Origin: Phycisphaerae bacterium
Lineage (GTDB): Bacteria; Planctomycetota; Phycisphaerae; Phycisphaerales; SM1A02
Direction: 5' to 3'
Assembly (NCBI GenBank): GCA_002709295.1
Contig: PAQL01000001.1
Location: 1-64,000 of the forward strand
Length of the DNA stretch: 64,000 bases
Shown: positions 61,839 through 64,000 of the stretch, one piece after another
How the letters are laid out: the number at the start of each line of letters is the position of its first letter
Position numbering within the stretch: position 1 is the first letter of the stretch
Notes under the pieces: model-generated
Told to the model about the DNA's origin: nothing
What the model saw: the letters and a program-made list of their open reading frames with translations, nothing else
Database searches by the model: none
Translations under genes and position numbers: made by a program

Positions 61839-63863
61839 ATGGATCCGGCTTCACCCGAGGCAGCAACCAGGACCGGCACCCGATCGACGTTGTCGATCGC
61901 GATCACCTATCCCGTGGTCCTGTCCTTCGTGATGGGACTGGTGGTGCTCCTGATGGGCGCCCTCACCACCGCGGGCATGCAGCGCTCGACCCGGGATCTG
62001 CTCGATCAGCTGATCCACCAGGTCACCGAACGCATGCGACTGGCGGTGGTCGACACCCTCGAGACCCCGCATCGGGTCGCGGGTCTCATGAGCGAGAGCA
62101 TCTCGTCGGGCCGGCTCGAGGTGTCCGACATCTCGGATCTGGAGGCCTGCATCCCGCAGGCGGCGGAGATCGCCCGGGCCTTTCCATCGATCGGCTCGGT
62201 GCTGGTGGCCAACGCCCGCGACGACGTCATGTGGGTCGAACAGCGCACCGAGGGCGACTGGAAGGTCGTCACCTACGACGACTCCGGCGACGGCAACGCC
62301 GTCGAACGACTGCTGGACGACCGGGGTCTCCCCACGGGAGAGTCCCTTGGCTCGTATCCATACACCCCGTCGGAACGCCCCTGGTACCGGACCGCGGTCG
62401 AGGCCGGGGAGAAGGGGGCATGGAGCCCGCTGTACGTCTGGGCCACGACCGACGAGACCCCGCCCATCGGGGCCGGCTTCGCCCGGGAGATCACGAACGA
62501 GGACGGCAACCGACTCGCGCTGATCGAGATCGGGTTCACCACCCGGGACCTTTCCGAGCAGATGGGACGGATCTCGATCGGCCGCGAGGGCCGGGCGATG
62601 ATCATGGACTCCGGGGGCAACATCGTCGCCACCGACGACCCCGGGATTCGCAGGAGCATGGACGGCAAGGTGCTCCCGGCGACCGCCGTGGACGATCCGG
62701 TGCTGGCCGGCGTGGCGGGCTCCGCGATCGCCGAAGGCGGTGGAGCCACCTACAACACCCGGGTCGAGCAGCCCTCCGGCACCTGGTGGGAGGCGGAATC
62801 CGAACCACTTGCGATCGACTGGGGCCCCACGTGGAACCTCGTGATCGCGATCCCCGACCGGGAGCTCCTCTCCGGCGTCAGGCAGGTCCAAAGCCGGATG
62901 CTGCTGGCCGGCGTGCTCATCCTCATCGGCTGCGGACTCATCGGCTTCGCGGTCGCACGGTCGATCGTCCGCCCGATCCTCGCACTGCGTGGCACCGCCG
63001 CGGCGATCGCCGGCGGCAACCTCGAGGCGACATTCGATCCCCGGGGCGGGCGGGAGTTCATCGAGCTCTCCCGCGATCTCTCCTCGATGACCAGCGGTCT
63101 GCGGGAGCGATTCGAGATGCAGAACGCCCTCGAGGTCGCGATGGAGATCCAGCAGCATCTCCTCCCGCAGTCCTCGCCCCTGATCGACGGGGTCGACATC
63201 GCCGCGACCAGCATCTACTCCGACGAGACCGGCGGGGACTACTTCGACTTCCCCGAAGCCGATCCCGGGACCGACGCGGAGAATCCCTGCCAGCTGATCG
63301 CCCTCGGCGACGTGACCGGTCACGGGATCGGAGCCGCGCTGATCATGGCCAGTGCCCGCTCGGCGCTGCGGGCCCGCCTGCATGTGGACGCCGATCTCGG
63401 CACCCTGCTGGGAGGGGTCAACGCGACCCTGGTCGAGGACATCCCGATGGGGCGGTTCATGACCATGCTCTTCATCCGTCTGAAGCCCGAGCTCGACGGA
63501 TTCCTGTGGGCCAGCGCCGGGCACGATCCCCCGATCGTCTACGACCCGCTTCGCGACACGTTCCACGAGCCCGATGGCGGCAGCGTGCCGCTGGGCCTGG
63601 TCGATGACGAGCACTTCGATCAGTACGAGGAGCCGTTGCACGGCCCGGGATCGATCATCGTGACCGCCACCGACGGCGTCTGGGAGACCGTCTCCCCGGA
63701 TGGTGACTTCTACGGCAAGGATCGACTCCGCGAGCTGATCCATCGCCATCGTGATCGCTCCTCGCGCGAGATCATGGACGCCGTGATCGAGGACACCAAT
63801 CGATTCCGCGGCCACGATCGGGCCGCCGACGACGTCACCATCGTGGTGGTGAAGCTCACCTGA
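61839..63863 (+). CDS. SpoIIE/RsbU-type PP2C phosphatase with extracytoplasmic Cache-like sensor and HAMP
   Basis: Two TM helices flanking a sensor region (RPWYRTAVEAGEKGAWSPLYVWATTDETPPIGAGFAREI), HAMP-like RSIVRPILALRGTAAAIAGGNLEATF, C-terminal AMEIQQHLLPQSSP...GGDYFDF...GDVTGHGIGAALIMASARSALRA. Confidence 0.87.
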   Translation: MDPASPEAATRTGTRSTLSIAITYPVVLSFVMGLVVLLMGALTTAGMQRSTRDLLDQLIHQVTERMRLAVVDTLETPHRVAGLMSESISSGRLEVSDISDLEACIPQAAEIARAFPSIGSVLVANARDDVMWVEQRTEGDWKVVTYDDSGDGNAVERLLDDRGLPTGESLGSYPYTPSERPWYRTAVEAGEKGAWSPLYVWATTDETPPIGAGFAREITNEDGNRLALIEIGFTTRDLSEQMGRISIGREGRAMIMDSGGNIVATDDPGIRRSMDGKVLPATAVDDPVLAGVAGSAIAEGGGATYNTRVEQPSGTWWEAESEPLAIDWGPTWNLVIAIPDRELLSGVRQVQSRMLLAGVLILIGCGLIGFAVARSIVRPILALRGTAAAIAGGNLEATFDPRGGREFIELSRDLSSMTSGLRERFEMQNALEVAMEIQQHLLPQSSPLIDGVDIAATSIYSDETGGDYFDFPEADPGTDAENPCQLIALGDVTGHGIGAALIMASARSALRARLHVDADLGTLLGGVNATLVEDIPMGRFMTMLFIRLKPELDGFLWASAGHDPPIVYDPLRDTFHEPDGGSVPLGLVDDEHFDQYEEPLHGPGSIIVTATDGVWETVSPDGDFYGKDRLRELIHRHRDRSSREIMDAVIEDTNRFRGHDRAADDVTIVVVKLT

Positions 63864-63897
63864 GTCACGACACGCCCCGTCCGAATCGGAGCCGAGG

Positions 63898-64000
63898 ATG
63901 AGACAGCTGACGACGACCTGGTGGTTCAAGATCCCGTTCGCCTACTGGCTCGCCGGGATCCTGATCTATCCGCCGGTCTTCGACCGGCCGCCGGAATCGG
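63898..64000 (+). CDS. Partial ORF running off window (N-terminal hydrophobic segment)
   Basis: MRQLTTTWWFKIPFAYWLAGILIYPPVFDRPPES... Confidence 0.45.
   Translation, partial: MRQLTTTWWFKIPFAYWLAGILIYPPVFDRPPES

Noticed and set aside
61851-63929. 692-aa minus-strand ORF
   Set aside because: Antisense to the SpoIIE-type phosphatase gene.

Overview
High-GC bacterial chromosomal window. The dockerin-rich secretome, type III glutamine synthetase and overall gene set suggest Planctomycetota (Phycisphaerae-like), but that is inference only. Most of it is housekeeping: smc, hrpA, rpoD, dnaG, rpmB, clpX, tig, glnN, gltX, trpA, lexA and one tRNA-Val(GAC). Accessory content includes: (i) a compact four-gene WXG100-like / FtsK-SpoIIIE ATPase operon at 14443-19514 resembling a minimal type VII secretion-like locus; (ii) several secreted proteins with C-terminal dockerin-like EF-hand pairs, one with a cohesin-like domain and one with an in-frame TGA; (iii) two neighbouring secreted proteins sharing a Cys-rich 'NGTPGC-x-D-x-x-CC' repeat; (iv) a FlgI-like lipoprotein outside any flagellar context; (v) a lexA-linked SOS-candidate gene with a possible operator pair and an orphan U-tract terminator upstream. 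No CRISPR array, transposon or prophage was seen. Large antisense ORFs in the supplied track are treated as high-GC artefacts. All homology calls are from motif recognition by eye; no search was run.
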